Below are positions 46,224-55,086 of a stretch of 64,000 nt of DNA, piece by piece. Within the stretch, counting starts at the first letter, position 1. Every line of letters starts with the position of its first letter. The stretch is from Polynucleobacter sp. AP-Kolm-20A-A1 (lineage in GTDB: Bacteria > Pseudomonadota > Gammaproteobacteria > Burkholderiales > Burkholderiaceae): positions 1,240,001-1,304,000 of the forward strand of contig NZ_CP061315.1 in assembly GCF_018688315.1 (NCBI RefSeq). Direction: 5' to 3'. The translations under genes and the position numbers were made by a program. The notes beneath the pieces were generated by a model. That model was not told the DNA's origin. It searched no databases and saw only the letters and a list, made by a program, of their open reading frames with translations.

Positions 46224-47837
46224 TTAGCTCGCCAGATAATCCAAGGCAACTGCCTCAGCTACCTTAATACCATCCACTCCCGCAGAGAGAATGCCGCCAG
46301 CATAGCCAGCACCCTCGCCTGCTGGGTAGAGCCCTTTGATATTCAGGCTTTGGAAGTTGGGTCCACGCGTGATGCGTAGAGGTGATGAAGTGCGTGTCTC
46401 AACTCCAGTTAAAACAGCATCCTTCATTGAGAAACCTTTGATTTGCTTCTCAAATGCAGGTAGCGCTTCCCGGATTGCCTCAATGGCGTATGCCGGCAAA
46501 CTTTCGGCTAAGTCAGTTAAATGTACGCCAGGTTTATAAGAAGGTATTACGCTTCCAAATTGTGTAGATGCCTTACCTTCCAAGAAATCACCGACCAATT
46601 GGCCTGGAGCTTCGTATGTTCGGCCACCCAATTCAAATGCTTTGGATTCAATTGCGCGCTGAAACTCAATGCCTGCAAGTGGTCCGCCTGGGTAATCTTC
46701 TGGGGTGATACCAACAACGATGCCTGCATTGGCATTGCGCTCATTCCGTGAGTACTGACTCATTCCATTGGTAACCACACGATTTGGCTCAGAGGCTGCA
46801 GCCACCACAGTACCGCCAGGACACATACAAAAACTGTATACAGCGCGGCCATTCTTGGCGTGATGCACTAATTTATAGTCGGCGGCGCCGATAAGCTCAT
46901 TACCTGCATGAGGGCCCAGGCGTGCTTTATCAATTAATGACTGTGGATGCTCAATTCGAAAGCCTACTGAGAAGGGTTTGGCTTCCATAAATACGCCTGC
47001 ATGATGAAGTGCTTCAAAGGTGTCGCGTGCGCTATGACCTAAGGCAAGCACCACGTGATTTGCAGGCAGATCGTCGTGCCCCTCGATTTTTACTCCAGTA
47101 ATTTGCTGATCTTGAATATCAAAACCAATCACTTTTTGAGAAAAACGAATTTCCCCGCCCAGATCAATAATCTCTTGGCGAATTTTCTCGACCATACCTA
47201 CCAAACGGAAGGTGCCTATGTGGGGTTTTGCTACATACTGAATTTCTTCTGGGGCACCGGCTTTCACAAACTCATTGATCACCTTGCGTCCATAAAATTT
47301 AGGGTCCTTGATTTGGCTATAAAGCTTGCCATCTGAAAAGGTGCCTGCCCCACCCTCACCAAACTGCACGTTGGATTCTGGGTTGAGCACATTCTTGCGC
47401 CATAAGCCCCAAGTATCTTGAGTCCGCTCGCGAACTTTTTTCCCGCGCTCCAAAACAATAGGCTTAAAGCCCATCTGCGCCAACACTAAGGCAGCAAATA
47501 TTCCACAAGGGCCAAATCCGATGACTACAGGACGCAATGCTGTTCCACTAGCTATAGATTCTGGAGCCTTGGCAACAAAGTGATAACTGGTATCTGGCGA
47601 TGGTCTTACATGAACATCGCCTGAGAATTTCTGAAGAATACTTTCTTCATCTTTCAACGAGAGATCAACGGTATAGATAAACGAAAGCGCGACATTTTTA
47701 CGAGCGTCATAACTACGCTTAAAGACCTCAAATTGAATTAAGTCTTTTGGGGATAAATTGAGGCGCTTCAGAATCGCTGACTCCAGGGCTTCTGGGGCAT
47801 GGTCGATTGGCAAACGCAGTTCAGTAATACGGATCAT
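46224..47837 (-). CDS. FAD-dependent dehydrogenase (COG2509 type)
   Basis: 537 residues from the ATG at 47837 (MIRITELRLP); a longer frame from 47918 adds an unrelated leader. After an N-terminal ferredoxin-fold-like domain (1-95) the FAD motif VIGFGPCGIFAALVLAQMG lies near 106-124, followed by QFGEGGAGTFSDGKL and a conserved HIGT/FRIEHPQ region. The C-terminal YPAGEGAGYAGGILSAGVDG is characteristic. This uncharacterised flavoprotein family is common in proteobacteria; substrate unknown. It is 22 bases upstream of hemN on the same strand, so they may be co-transcribed. Confidence 0.85.
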   Translation of the reverse strand: MIRITELRLPIDHAPEALESAILKRLNLSPKDLIQFEVFKRSYDARKNVALSFIYTVDLSLKDEESILQKFSGDVHVRPSPDTSYHFVAKAPESIASGTALRPVVIGFGPCGIFAALVLAQMGFKPIVLERGKKVRERTQDTWGLWRKNVLNPESNVQFGEGGAGTFSDGKLYSQIKDPKFYGRKVINEFVKAGAPEEIQYVAKPHIGTFRLVGMVEKIRQEIIDLGGEIRFSQKVIGFDIQDQQITGVKIEGHDDLPANHVVLALGHSARDTFEALHHAGVFMEAKPFSVGFRIEHPQSLIDKARLGPHAGNELIGAADYKLVHHAKNGRAVYSFCMCPGGTVVAAASEPNRVVTNGMSQYSRNERNANAGIVVGITPEDYPGGPLAGIEFQRAIESKAFELGGRTYEAPGQLVGDFLEGKASTQFGSVIPSYKPGVHLTDLAESLPAYAIEAIREALPAFEKQIKGFSMKDAVLTGVETRTSSPLRITRGPNFQSLNIKGLYPAGEGAGYAGGILSAGVDGIKVAEAVALDYLAS

Positions 47838-47948
47838 GGAGCTCAACAATACACAGTAATTTGAGGGTTTTTGCGCCTCTTTATGTAAATAATACTGGTT
47901 ATAGAACCCTTCAACCAAAGTGCTAGCACATAAAGGCGATAATGCGGC

Positions 47949-48497
47949 ATGGCCCTACGCGCAACAATCCACAAAGCCGACCTCCACGTCGCAGACTCTG
48001 ACCGCCACTATTACGGCAGTCACTCCCTTACGATCGCCAAGCACCCCTCAGAAACTGAGGAAAGGATGATGATCAGAATCATCGCCTTCGCCCTACAGGC
48101 AAGTGAAGACTTGGTCTTTACCAAGGGCTTGAGCGACACCGACGAGCCTGATCTTTGGATTAAAGACCTCACCGATGCCATTCAGCTGTGGATTGAAGTT
48201 GGGCAGCCAGATGAACGCAGAATTCTGAAAGCTTGCGGCCGGTCAGATCAAGTGATTGTTTATTGCTATGGCGGACATACCAGCAAAATCTGGTGGGATG
48301 GCATCGCTAATAAGCTCACTAGAGCACGTAATCTACAAGTCGTATCCATTCCAGCAGAACAGGCAAATGAATTAAATAAGCTGGTCGAGCGCAGCATGGT
48401 GATTCACGTCAATATGCAAGATGGTGAAGTCTACATTTCTTCCGATAAGGGCCAAGTCACTATTACCCCAGAGAACTGGCGCAAAAATCAAGACTAA
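47949..48497 (+). CDS. yaeQ: YaeQ family protein
   Basis: 182 residues, the usual length. The YaeQ fold belongs to the PD-(D/E)xK nuclease superfamily, but its activity is not settled. Family marks include MALRATIHKADLHVADSDRHYY (read ADLHVADSDR), HPSETEERMMIRIIAFAL, DEPDLWIKDLTDAIQLWIEVGQPDE (in part DLWIKD and WIEVGQPDE) and the C-terminal TPENW. Divergent from the FAD dehydrogenase gene. It precedes a PIN-domain gene by 41 bases. Promoter details cannot be picked out in the short gap. Confidence 0.93.
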   Translation: MALRATIHKADLHVADSDRHYYGSHSLTIAKHPSETEERMMIRIIAFALQASEDLVFTKGLSDTDEPDLWIKDLTDAIQLWIEVGQPDERRILKACGRSDQVIVYCYGGHTSKIWWDGIANKLTRARNLQVVSIPAEQANELNKLVERSMVIHVNMQDGEVYISSDKGQVTITPENWRKNQD

Positions 48498-48538
48498 CCC
48501 CCCAAGATAAACAACCAAGATAAAAGTGGATTGCTGAT

Positions 48539-48952
48539 ATGCGTGTCGTCATTCTCGATACCAATGTTTTGCTCGATCTCTTTGTCTTTAATGACTTTAG
48601 AGCGCTTCATTTAAAGGAAGCTTTGCTTGCCCGCCACATTAGCGCTCTTGCCACCCCCAAAACACTAGAAGAATTTGCTGATGTGATTTCTCGCCCGCTG
48701 TTTTCTTTAGATCAAACAGCTCAAGAGAAAATCTTCACGCAGTGGAGTTCTTTAGCCAAGATCATTGGCGATGAAGATCTCCAAAATTCTCCCTGGCAAT
48801 GCCAAGACCCAGACGATCAAGTCTTCTTGGATTTAGCTTACACGCATAAACCCTGCACTTTGGTGAGCAAAGACAATGAAGTCTTAAAGTTTGCAAGCAA
48901 AGCTGCTAAAGAGCAGATTCTGATTACGGCCGATTACACGCAAGCCTTATAA
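48539..48952 (+). CDS. PIN-domain ribonuclease-like protein (putative toxin)
   Basis: 137 residues. PIN-domain metal site: Asp of [10 protein letters not shown] near residue 7, Glu in [11 protein letters not shown] near 45, and Asp residues in [11 protein letters not shown] near 100 are all present. The group (COG1569 type) is annotated as the toxin of toxin-antitoxin pairs and cuts RNA. No antitoxin-like small gene precedes it; the nearest upstream gene is yaeQ. Its stop overlaps the end of the convergent LLM-oxidoreductase gene by 6 bases. It may be a solitary housekeeping nuclease rather than a toxin. Confidence 0.82.
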   Translation: MRVVILDTNVLLDLFVFNDFRALHLKEALLARHISALATPKTLEEFADVISRPLFSLDQTAQEKIFTQWSSLAKIIGDEDLQNSPWQCQDPDDQVFLDLAYTHKPCTLVSKDNEVLKFASKAAKEQILITADYTQAL

Positions 48953-49945
48953 GCCTTGGGCAGCCTGCGCCGCTATCTCGAAGGATTTGAGTCTGGCTTG
49001 ATGATCAAAGATCTGACCAGTAAATATCAATTCATTAGCGCCAGTTTTATCCAGCCACTGGCGCATTCCCTTTTTAACAGTCTCCAAAGAGCCGACCACA
49101 GAGCATTGCAGGGCGTGAGCGGCGGTAGCTTGCTCGTGAGGCTCGCAAAAGTCATCCAGATTCTCAATCGGAGGTGGCAGTTGTCCGCGCGTATTGCGCC
49201 GCATTCTGACAACATTCTGCTGCAAGGTGGTAAAGAGATGTTGCGCCTCTTCATCCGTATCTGCAGCTACGACATTCATAACAAATGCTGAGTAAGGTGA
49301 TGCAAGTTGCGCAGACGGCTTAAATAATTCACGATAAATCTTCATTGCTTCCAATAGTTGTTCTGGGGCAAAGTGCGAGGCAAATGCATATGGCAAACCA
49401 AAGTGTGCAGCCAACTGCGCACCATACAAGCTAGAGCCCAAGATCCAAATCGGTACGTTGGTATTGGCTCCCGGGATTGCTTTAACAGACTGCCCTTCCT
49501 GAATGGGACCAAAGTAATGTTGAAGCTCGCGTACATCTTGCGGAAAGCGATCATCACTTCCCAATAAATCACGGCGTAGCGCTCTTGCCGTCATTTGGTC
49601 AGTTCCAGGTGCGCGTCCTAAGCCCAGCTCAATACGACCTGGATAGATAGATTCCAAAGTGCCAAATTGTTCTGCGATGACAAGTGGCGCATGGTTTGGC
49701 AACATGACCCCGCCAGAACCTACCCGGATATGTGATGTGCCTGCGGCGATATAACCCACTAGCACTGCAGTTGCGGAACTGGCATTTCCAGTCATATTGT
49801 GATGCTCTGCCACCCAGTAGCGGGTGTAGCCCCATTTTTCTGCATGTTGCGCCACATCCAATGAATTACGAAGCGCATCGCCCGCTGTAAATCCCTGAGG
49901 AATGGGAGATATATCTAGAATGGAGTATGGAATGGGATTGGCCAT
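48947..49945 (-). CDS. LLM-class flavin-dependent oxidoreductase
   Basis: 332 residues. Luciferase-like monooxygenase barrel of the MsnO8 subgroup. Visible are [21 protein letters not shown] near 8-28, [28 protein letters not shown] near 40-66 (the conserved WVAEHHNM) and [22 protein letters not shown] near 103-124. It binds FMN and uses reduced flavin from a partner reductase; substrate unknown. Single gene between convergent PIN-domain and divergent DUF1653 genes. Confidence 0.9.
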   Translation of the reverse strand: MANPIPYSILDISPIPQGFTAGDALRNSLDVAQHAEKWGYTRYWVAEHHNMTGNASSATAVLVGYIAAGTSHIRVGSGGVMLPNHAPLVIAEQFGTLESIYPGRIELGLGRAPGTDQMTARALRRDLLGSDDRFPQDVRELQHYFGPIQEGQSVKAIPGANTNVPIWILGSSLYGAQLAAHFGLPYAFASHFAPEQLLEAMKIYRELFKPSAQLASPYSAFVMNVVAADTDEEAQHLFTTLQQNVVRMRRNTRGQLPPPIENLDDFCEPHEQATAAHALQCSVVGSLETVKKGMRQWLDKTGANELIFTGQIFDHQARLKSFEIAAQAAQGL

Positions 49946-49978
49946 TACCAGATCATACTGAGAAAGTACGTTATTGAC

Positions 49979-50200
49979 ATGAGCAAACCAAAAATGGCAG
50001 CCCCTGATGAAGGGCTCTTTAAGCCTGGCAGTAAATTACGGCACGTTAAAACAGGCGGCTTCTATAAAGTAGTGTTACTAGCCAACCAAGAGGCCACACT
50101 GGAGCCAGCTTACGTTTATGAATCCATGCAATCTCACGACTTTTGGATCAGGCCCCAAGCGGAGATGGAAGATGGTCGCTTTGAACTCGTTGCGCAATAA
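49979..50200 (+). CDS. DUF1653 family small protein
   Basis: 73 residues. A small SH3-like protein of the DUF1653 family, with F-K-x-G-S-x-L-R-H near residue 14-24 ([19 protein letters not shown]), [27 protein letters not shown] as the closing half (in part FWIRPQAEM). The family is often described as a short regulatory or binding protein with no fixed role. It begins 33 bases from the divergent LLM gene and 12 bases before slyX on the same strand, so they are probably one transcript. Confidence 0.8.
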   Translation: MSKPKMAAPDEGLFKPGSKLRHVKTGGFYKVVLLANQEATLEPAYVYESMQSHDFWIRPQAEMEDGRFELVAQ

Positions 50201-50212
50201 GAAAGATATCAA

Positions 50213-50410
50213 ATGACTGAAGATCGAATCACGAATCTAGAAATCAAGCTCAGCTTTACTGAGGACTTGATTGAGAAACTCAATGAGACCGTCTATAAGC
50301 AACAGCAGCAGATTGAATTTCTTTATCGGGAACTGAAGGCCATTAAAGAGCAAGCTAGCAGTGGCGGTGGAGGCGGCAGCCTCAAAGATGAAATCCCTCC
50401 ACACTATTAA
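50213..50410 (+). CDS. slyX: SlyX-like coiled-coil protein
   Basis: 65 residues. A single amphipathic helix (about 5-46) with heptad leucines and isoleucines, ITNLEIKLSFTEDLIEKLNETVYKQQQQIEFL (in part LEIKLSFTEDLIEKLN), is the SlyX family pattern. It ends in a Gly-rich linker and DEIPPHY, the conserved C-terminal tail (PPHY). Function is unknown. It shares an operon with the upstream DUF1653 gene. Good AAGAAAGA ribosome-binding site. Confidence 0.9.
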   Translation: MTEDRITNLEIKLSFTEDLIEKLNETVYKQQQQIEFLYRELKAIKEQASSGGGGGSLKDEIPPHY

Positions 50411-50469
50411 CTTACTGCTAATATCTTCATAAGTATTAATAAGACTAACTACTCCATAGGAGCAAAACC

Positions 50470-50817
50470 ATGAGCAACTTAACGCTATTTATAGTCCAGT
50501 GGGGCTTAACTTCTTTATCCCTATGGGTGGCTAGCTATATTTTTAGCGGCTTACGCTTTGCTGATGGCGGTTCGTTATTGATTGCCGCTCTCTTGCTTGG
50601 CTTTGCCAATGCTATTGTGAAGCCGCTATTGATTTTATTCACACTTCCACTAACAGTAGTGACCATGGGGCTATTTTTGCTGGTGATCAATGCGCTGGTA
50701 TTGATGCTGGTGTCTGCAGTAGTGAGCGGCTTTACGATCTCTAGCTTCTGGACAGCATTCTTCGCCAGTATCTTTATTTCTTTGTTCAGTCTCTTTGTGA
50801 GTGGACTCGTATTTTAA
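50470..50817 (+). CDS. Four-helix membrane protein of the phage holin 4/Mlr4354 family
   Basis: 115 residues. Four hydrophobic segments (about 8-24, 34-52, 57-80, 92-113) and the family motif GFANAIVKPLLILFTLPLTVVTMGLFLLVINALVLML (in part GFANAIVKPLL and LPLTVVTMGLF). The database name refers to phage holins, but this member is chromosomal and no phage genes are near. It has a strong AGGAG site and may follow slyX in the same transcript. Function unknown; possibly an envelope or cell-shape protein. Confidence 0.85.
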   Translation: MSNLTLFIVQWGLTSLSLWVASYIFSGLRFADGGSLLIAALLLGFANAIVKPLLILFTLPLTVVTMGLFLLVINALVLMLVSAVVSGFTISSFWTAFFASIFISLFSLFVSGLVF

Positions 50818-50834
50818 GAGTGCATTACCTGGGT

Positions 50835-52640
50835 CTATTTAGACCCAGGATAAATGTCTGACCAAGGTCGCAGCGCTGTTTTGCAAGAATAGGATTTCGT
50901 AACCAGCGATTTAGCATTTTCAGCGGCAATACTGATTCCGCCCGTGATGATGCCTAAACCAATAGTGACAGCACTATTAACTACCCCCTCCTTATTAATC
51001 CCTGCGCTGGGATTTTGCAATGTACCTTGCAGCATCACCAAACTGCCAAGATCGAGGCCAGTTGTTAGGCCAGACTTTTCATTGGGATTAATTTTGATAT
51101 TGATAGCTTCGGTATTGAGGTTGACCGTACCAGCCAACAGAATATCCAAGCGATCGGTAACTGCGCCAACAGAATCCTTCGCAGTGATAATGCCATTAGC
51201 AATTGGTAGATAGGCTACTGCGCACTCTAGAATAGTTTTTTTGGTTTTCTTGCGCATTGGATTGACTGCATCCAATACCGTGATGACAAAATCACCGCCC
51301 TTATTCATTAAAGCGGAGTCCAACACTGCATTGCCAATATAGACCTGGACCGTACCGTTTGCCGAAGCAGCTATCTGGTGCAAGCTTTTCCCTCGACTGC
51401 TGATGTTAAAGGCCAGTTCAGTGTTGCCGCCGCTTACCCGCGCATTGGGATCTGCGGTCACTACAATTTGCTCCAATGAGAAATCCTTGGCGATACCTTT
51501 TGCCACTAGCACAGGGCTTGGACCATGAAATTGAGAGAGCTTAATTTGCGCCTGCGCCTCACCCTTGCCTACGGCAAAGTTCAAATCGTTGATTTCTAGA
51601 TCCTGACCTTTAAATAAGAGATTGGCCTTTACATTAGTAAATGGGGCTTGATCGGGAACGCCCAGCTTATCAATATTGAGAGCAATCTTGCCGGTAGCCT
51701 CTGGGATTAAATCAAATGGAAGCATGTCAGCACTAAAGAAATATTTTTCTCGAGCCTTGGGGGGAGCGCTTACAGAATTTACCTTTGCGCCATTCGCAGC
51801 AATGACTGCTGAACCTGCAAGCGGAACCAAATCAAACGATTTGGAATTTAGTGAAATATCGAACTTAGGCAATACTTTTGGCGTCTTATTGATCTCGCCC
51901 TGAATGTCGAGAGTCTTGCCATTTAAGGTGAGCACCAAATCAATATCCATCTTTACGGGAGACTGATCCCAATCCATTATCGCCGTGCGTAACGAGCTCA
52001 CTTTTCCTTTTAGACCTAGCGTGTAGTTAGCGTGCTGGGCATCCACAATAACGGACGTTTTTGACCCGCTCTTATCCAAAGCAAATTTAGGGAGTGAAAA
52101 AATCTTGGTCGAGCCATTTGCCTCTTGATAACTTATTTGCGCATCAGAAATATTGACAGCTTCAATCGCCACAAATGCACTGTCATCAGACGTTGATTGG
52201 GTAGCAGAATTGCCTGAAGAAGCATCGGGAGTGCTTGCTGAAGAAGTCATATCCCAGTTACCTACCCCAGCCTTATTGGTTTGTAGGCGAGCATCAAGCC
52301 CCTTCAAATTCATACTGCTAATTTCAACATTACCAGTCAGCAAAGGCAGTAATTTGATATTCATCTCAATGTATTTCAAGGTCAGCATTTGCGCATCACT
52401 AGCCCAAGATGCATTACTTAATGAGACCTGCTCTGCAGTAACCCCAATAGAGGGGAATATCTTCAAGCTAACAGGCCCTGAGATTTTAAGATCTCGGCCA
52501 GTAGCATCTTTTACTGAGCTACTTAGTAATTTGGTTAATTGCGCTGGATTGACCAATGAAGATCCGTACCATAAGTCCACCCCTAATAAAGTAAGGGCTA
52601 CAGCAGATATAGCCAAAATGAGCTTGATCGTTTTATTCAT
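50835..52640 (-). CDS. AsmA family protein
   Basis: 601 residues. An N-terminal membrane anchor (residues 5-25) followed by a long periplasmic beta-rich chain typical of AsmA proteins, which bridge inner and outer membranes in lipid transport. The LKISGPVSLKIFPSIGVTAEQVSLSNA segment near 50-76 (in part ISGPVSLKIFPSIG) is the family start. A Ser/Thr-rich stretch (about 135-155) and the C-terminal AsmA_2-like region (about 400-570) follow. Divergent from the zinc-ribbon gene, convergent with the holin-like gene. Confidence 0.9.
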   Translation of the reverse strand: MNKTIKLILAISAVALTLLGVDLWYGSSLVNPAQLTKLLSSSVKDATGRDLKISGPVSLKIFPSIGVTAEQVSLSNASWASDAQMLTLKYIEMNIKLLPLLTGNVEISSMNLKGLDARLQTNKAGVGNWDMTSSASTPDASSGNSATQSTSDDSAFVAIEAVNISDAQISYQEANGSTKIFSLPKFALDKSGSKTSVIVDAQHANYTLGLKGKVSSLRTAIMDWDQSPVKMDIDLVLTLNGKTLDIQGEINKTPKVLPKFDISLNSKSFDLVPLAGSAVIAANGAKVNSVSAPPKAREKYFFSADMLPFDLIPEATGKIALNIDKLGVPDQAPFTNVKANLLFKGQDLEINDLNFAVGKGEAQAQIKLSQFHGPSPVLVAKGIAKDFSLEQIVVTADPNARVSGGNTELAFNISSRGKSLHQIAASANGTVQVYIGNAVLDSALMNKGGDFVITVLDAVNPMRKKTKKTILECAVAYLPIANGIITAKDSVGAVTDRLDILLAGTVNLNTEAINIKINPNEKSGLTTGLDLGSLVMLQGTLQNPSAGINKEGVVNSAVTIGLGIITGGISIAAENAKSLVTKSYSCKTALRPWSDIYPGSK

Positions 52641-52678
52641 GATTTAAGCATTCTATATGGCTAGACTAAAATACTCAC

Positions 52679-53023
52679 ATGAGCACAGATAACCTACCAA
52701 AATGCCCTGCTTGTCAGGAAGATATGACTTACCCAGATGGCGAAAACTATGTTTGCGCCCAATGTGGGCATGAATGGCCTATGGCTGGACCCGCCGAAGA
52801 AATTGAAGCCGGTTTAATTGTCAAAGATGCCAATGGCAATCTCCTGGCTGACGGCGATACGGTGACTTTGATTAAAGATCTAAAGGTTAAGGGCTCGTCT
52901 ACCACTTTAAAGGTGGGCACCAAGATTAAGGGAATTCGCCTGGTCTCTGGAGACCATGAGGTGGATTGCAAAACAGAAGCAGGCAATATGTTGCTTAAAG
53001 CCTGCTTCCTGAAAAAAGCTTAA
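52679..53023 (+). CDS. yjdM: Zinc-ribbon PhnA/YjdM family protein
   Basis: 114 residues. An N-terminal zinc ribbon (CPACQ...CAQCG, Cys at 10, 13, 27 and 30 approximately) precedes the PhnA domain with [31 protein letters not shown] (in part [15 protein letters not shown]) and the family end LKACFLKKA. Although the PhnA name recalls phosphonates, the protein is not a phosphonoacetate hydrolase. Role is unknown. A terminator follows immediately and overlaps the end of the ydcH gene. Confidence 0.92.
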   Translation: MSTDNLPKCPACQEDMTYPDGENYVCAQCGHEWPMAGPAEEIEAGLIVKDANGNLLADGDTVTLIKDLKVKGSSTTLKVGTKIKGIRLVSGDHEVDCKTEAGNMLLKACFLKKA

Positions 53024-53030
53024 GTAGCTT

Positions 53031-53057
53031 GCGAGCGTTTTAGGTGCTCGCCTTTTT
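53031..53057 (+). terminator. Rho-independent terminator of the yjdM gene
   Basis: GCGAGC pairs with GCTCGC (6 bp, 9-base loop) and five T follow. It begins 8 bases after the stop codon and overlaps the 3' end of the convergent DUF465 gene. Confidence 0.65.
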
Positions 53058-53255
53058 CAGTACTGCGTAGAGCTGGTCTTTTAAAAGTAATTTCTCTTTT
53101 TTCAAAGTTTCAATTTCTTCCGGAGTAGATGGCTCGGTGTGGGCCTCCATCCGTTGAATCTTCTGATCCAAATTATTGTGTTTATCAAATATATGCGAGA
53201 AGTGACGATCTGAAGTTTTGAGCTTAGTGATTAATTCGCGATATTCAGGGAACAT
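53040..53255 (-). CDS. ydcH: DUF465/YdcH family protein
   Basis: 71 residues. Small, charged, helical-hairpin protein of the YdcH family: FPEYRELITKLKTSDRHFSHIFDKHNNLDQKI (in part DRHFSHIFDKHNNLDQKI) and EIETLKKEKLLLKDQLYAVLKK are conserved. Its function is not known. Its 3' end overlaps the terminator of the yjdM gene. A 12-bp palindrome CTTTATATAAAG at 53263-53274, just before the gene, may be part of its promoter. Confidence 0.88.
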   Translation of the reverse strand: MFPEYRELITKLKTSDRHFSHIFDKHNNLDQKIQRMEAHTEPSTPEEIETLKKEKLLLKDQLYAVLKKAST

Positions 53256-53472
53256 AGATTCTCTTTATATAAAGGTTATTCAAAACTACTCGATTCCAGT
53301 GTAGCAAGGACGCGACCCCAGAACAATGGTCGGCCAAACAAATATATCTCCCCCACAGCCCTTGAAATGAGCAGGACAAACCCCATATGAGAATGGTTAT
53401 TTCCCTATGGAAATTGCAGTAATATCATCAAGTGCAGTAAGCACAATAACTACCAAAGAAGGGTAATAAACC

Positions 53473-54336
53473 ATGGCTACAAAGAAGTCTCCAGCAAAAA
53501 AGAAAGTAGCTACCAAGGTGGTAACAAAAGCCCCTGTTAAGAAAGCTGTTAAAAAGCCTGCTGCTAAGAAAGTGGTAAGCAAGAAGACGGCAAAGAAGGT
53601 AGTGAAAAAACCAGCGGCAAAGAAAGTTGTCGCAAAAAAACCAGCAGCAAAAAAAGTAATAGCCAAGAAACCAGCAGCGAAGAAGCCTGCCGCTAAGAAA
53701 GTGGCGAAAAAGGCTGTTAAAAATGCTGCAGCCAAATCTCCTAAGGTAGATCAATACGGTCTAGAGCAGGATGATGAGTTCTATGGTCTGTACTTTGCTA
53801 AGTCCACCAAAAAAGGCTTGGTAGAAGTAAAGCCTTGCACCTTCTCTCTCATGTACTGGTGGAAAGGTTTGCTCGGCTACCCTGACATGATCGAAATCTC
53901 CAAAGGAAGCAATACTGCAATGTTGCAGTTTGAATCTACTTTTGGTGGCGGCGACTCTGGCGAAACAGAATTGACCGAAAAAGATGTCTTAGATATTGAT
54001 CACATCATTGAAGTTGATGAAGAAGAGATGCTGGTATCGCTCTACTCTTATGTACCGATCCCCGTCCCAGAGAAATTGATTGGCGCATTGGGCTTGGCGA
54101 TTCTGAATATCAACCCAGAAACCCGCTATGGCAGCCTTGAGCTATGCACTACCGATAACGAAGAAGGTGAAATTGAGCATTTCTTACGCTATCGTGCTGC
54201 AACCTACCTGCGCGGCATCAAGGCTGGCAAAGTCGAAGCTATTGAAAGCATGGTCACAAATGGCTCTGAATTATTTGGTCTTGCTTTAGATGCAATGTGT
54301 GTCAATAAGTCTATTAAGAAGTGGTTGCTAAGCTAA
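53473..54336 (+). CDS. Lys/Ala-rich histone-H1-like tail fused to an unrecognised domain
   Basis: 287 residues. Residues 1-95 are almost only Lys, Ala, Val, Pro and Thr in AAKKVVAKK-like repeats, as in bacterial H1-like proteins and AlgP tails that bind DNA or polyanions. Residues about 96-287 form an acidic, folded-looking domain not recognised with certainty; LGLAILNINPETRYGSLEL and the following helix are faintly YbjN-like. Such a basic tail on an acidic domain is unusual. Good GAAGGG ribosome-binding site. No PHO-box-like repeat in the 216-base gap before it, which otherwise holds nothing recognised except the small palindrome near ydcH. Neighbours concern polyphosphate and lipids. Confidence 0.8.
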   Translation: MATKKSPAKKKVATKVVTKAPVKKAVKKPAAKKVVSKKTAKKVVKKPAAKKVVAKKPAAKKVIAKKPAAKKPAAKKVAKKAVKNAAAKSPKVDQYGLEQDDEFYGLYFAKSTKKGLVEVKPCTFSLMYWWKGLLGYPDMIEISKGSNTAMLQFESTFGGGDSGETELTEKDVLDIDHIIEVDEEEMLVSLYSYVPIPVPEKLIGALGLAILNINPETRYGSLELCTTDNEEGEIEHFLRYRAATYLRGIKAGKVEAIESMVTNGSELFGLALDAMCVNKSIKKWLLS

Positions 54337-54360
54337 TTAGCCAATCAAACCTATAGAGAT

Positions 54361-54624
54361 TTATCTACAAACATAGATGTAAGTCATCGGAAAACGGTCA
54401 TTGGCCGTTTTCCGAGCCTCCACAATAGTGACGGCTCGTTTCCCAAGCTTTTGACATTCGGCAAGAGCCACATCCCTAGCCTCCTGCTCTTTTGCATCCT
54501 TTGGTGAATGCACTCCAATCGTGCCGTCTGATTGCTGATAGACACCAAACTTACTTGGCGGCGTTGAGCAGGCTATGCATATAAATCCAAGACATAGAAG
54601 CGAGCTAAAGCGGATGATTTTCAT
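54361..54624 (-). CDS. Small hypothetical lipoprotein
   Basis: 87 residues from the ATG at 54624; an in-frame TTG at 54636 is less likely. The N-terminus MKIIRFSSLLCLGFICIACST is a lipoprotein signal with Cys at the end of the IAC lipobox. The mature 70 residues have a GVYQQSDGTIGVHSPK segment and one more pair of Cys (AECQ and the C-terminal VCR). No family was recognised. Its promoter side faces the PHO box of the polyphosphate operon, but the box points the other way. Envelope location is the only firm prediction. Confidence 0.78.
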   Translation of the reverse strand: MKIIRFSSLLCLGFICIACSTPPSKFGVYQQSDGTIGVHSPKDAKEQEARDVALAECQKLGKRAVTIVEARKTANDRFPMTYIYVCR

Positions 54625-54683
54625 ATAGTCGGTCAATTAGCGTGATTGACTCATTCTAGTACAGGGCAATTTAATCCTCAAAA

Positions 54684-54705
54684 CTGTCACACAACTGTCA
54701 TATAT
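54684..54705 (+). promoter_or_regulatory. PHO box upstream of the histone-like/ppk2 operon
   Basis: CTGTCA at 54684-54689 and CTGTCA at 54695-54700 form an exact 11-base-period direct repeat, the PhoB recognition pattern (CTGTCAT-N4-CTGTCA type). A TATAGA at 54722-54727 could be the -10 element. The target gene starts at 54790. Both half-sites are perfect. Confidence 0.85.
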
Positions 54706-54789
54706 CCTTGAAAAGTGTCGTTATAGAACGTAGGATCGGGGTGAGGACACATATATCCACAAAATTCGTCAATTAATAGAGGAACAATC

Positions 54790-55086
54790 ATGAGTCAAAA
54801 GAAATTAGTTAAACAGTTATTAAAAAAGCTTGATAAATTAGAGTCCGACAGAGAAAAGCTAATTGATAAGCTTGCAAAAGCCCTGGATAAACTCGATAAA
54901 AAAGTAGCCGATAAGAAGGCGCCGGCTAAAAAAGCCGCGGCAGCAAAAAAACCCGCCGCCAAGAAAGTCGCAACCAAGAAGACCTCGGTAAAGAAGGTTG
55001 CCGCCAAAAAGGCACCAGCTAAAAAGGCAGCCGCCAAAAAGACTGTTGCCGCAACTAAAACGGCAACCCTAAACGAAGCCAATTAA
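54790..55086 (+). CDS. Lys/Ala-rich histone-H1-like protein coupled to PPK2
   Basis: 98 residues. Residues 1-42 are a Lys/Leu/Asp heptad-like helix (MSQKKLVKQLLKKLDKLE..., shown in part) predicted to be a coiled coil. Residues 43-90 are AAKKPAAKK-type repeats as in histone H1-like and AlgP tails. A GAGGA site precedes the ATG. The TAA overlaps the ppk2 ATG as TAATG, so the two are translationally coupled. A PHO box lies 85-106 bases upstream. Known relatives bind DNA; with a polyphosphate kinase partner, binding of polyphosphate or condensing granules is an inference. A related tail occurs in the 53473 gene. Confidence 0.83.
   Translation: MSQKKLVKQLLKKLDKLESDREKLIDKLAKALDKLDKKVADKKAPAKKAAAAKKPAAKKVATKKTSVKKVAAKKAPAKKAAAKKTVAATKTATLNEAN

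Noticed and set aside
48539..48952. A complete toxin-antitoxin module around the PIN-domain gene
   Set aside because: No small antitoxin-like frame precedes or overlaps it; the upstream gene is yaeQ, a housekeeping family, and the downstream gene is convergent.
50470..50817. Phage remnant suggested by the holin-type family name
   Set aside because: No integrase, capsid, tail or lysis genes are near and the family is widespread in chromosomes; a name alone is not evidence of phage.
53473..55086. DNA tandem repeats or a CRISPR-like array in the Lys/Ala-rich stretches
   Set aside because: The repetition follows codons for AAKK-type protein repeats inside open frames; spacing is irregular and there are no unique spacers.
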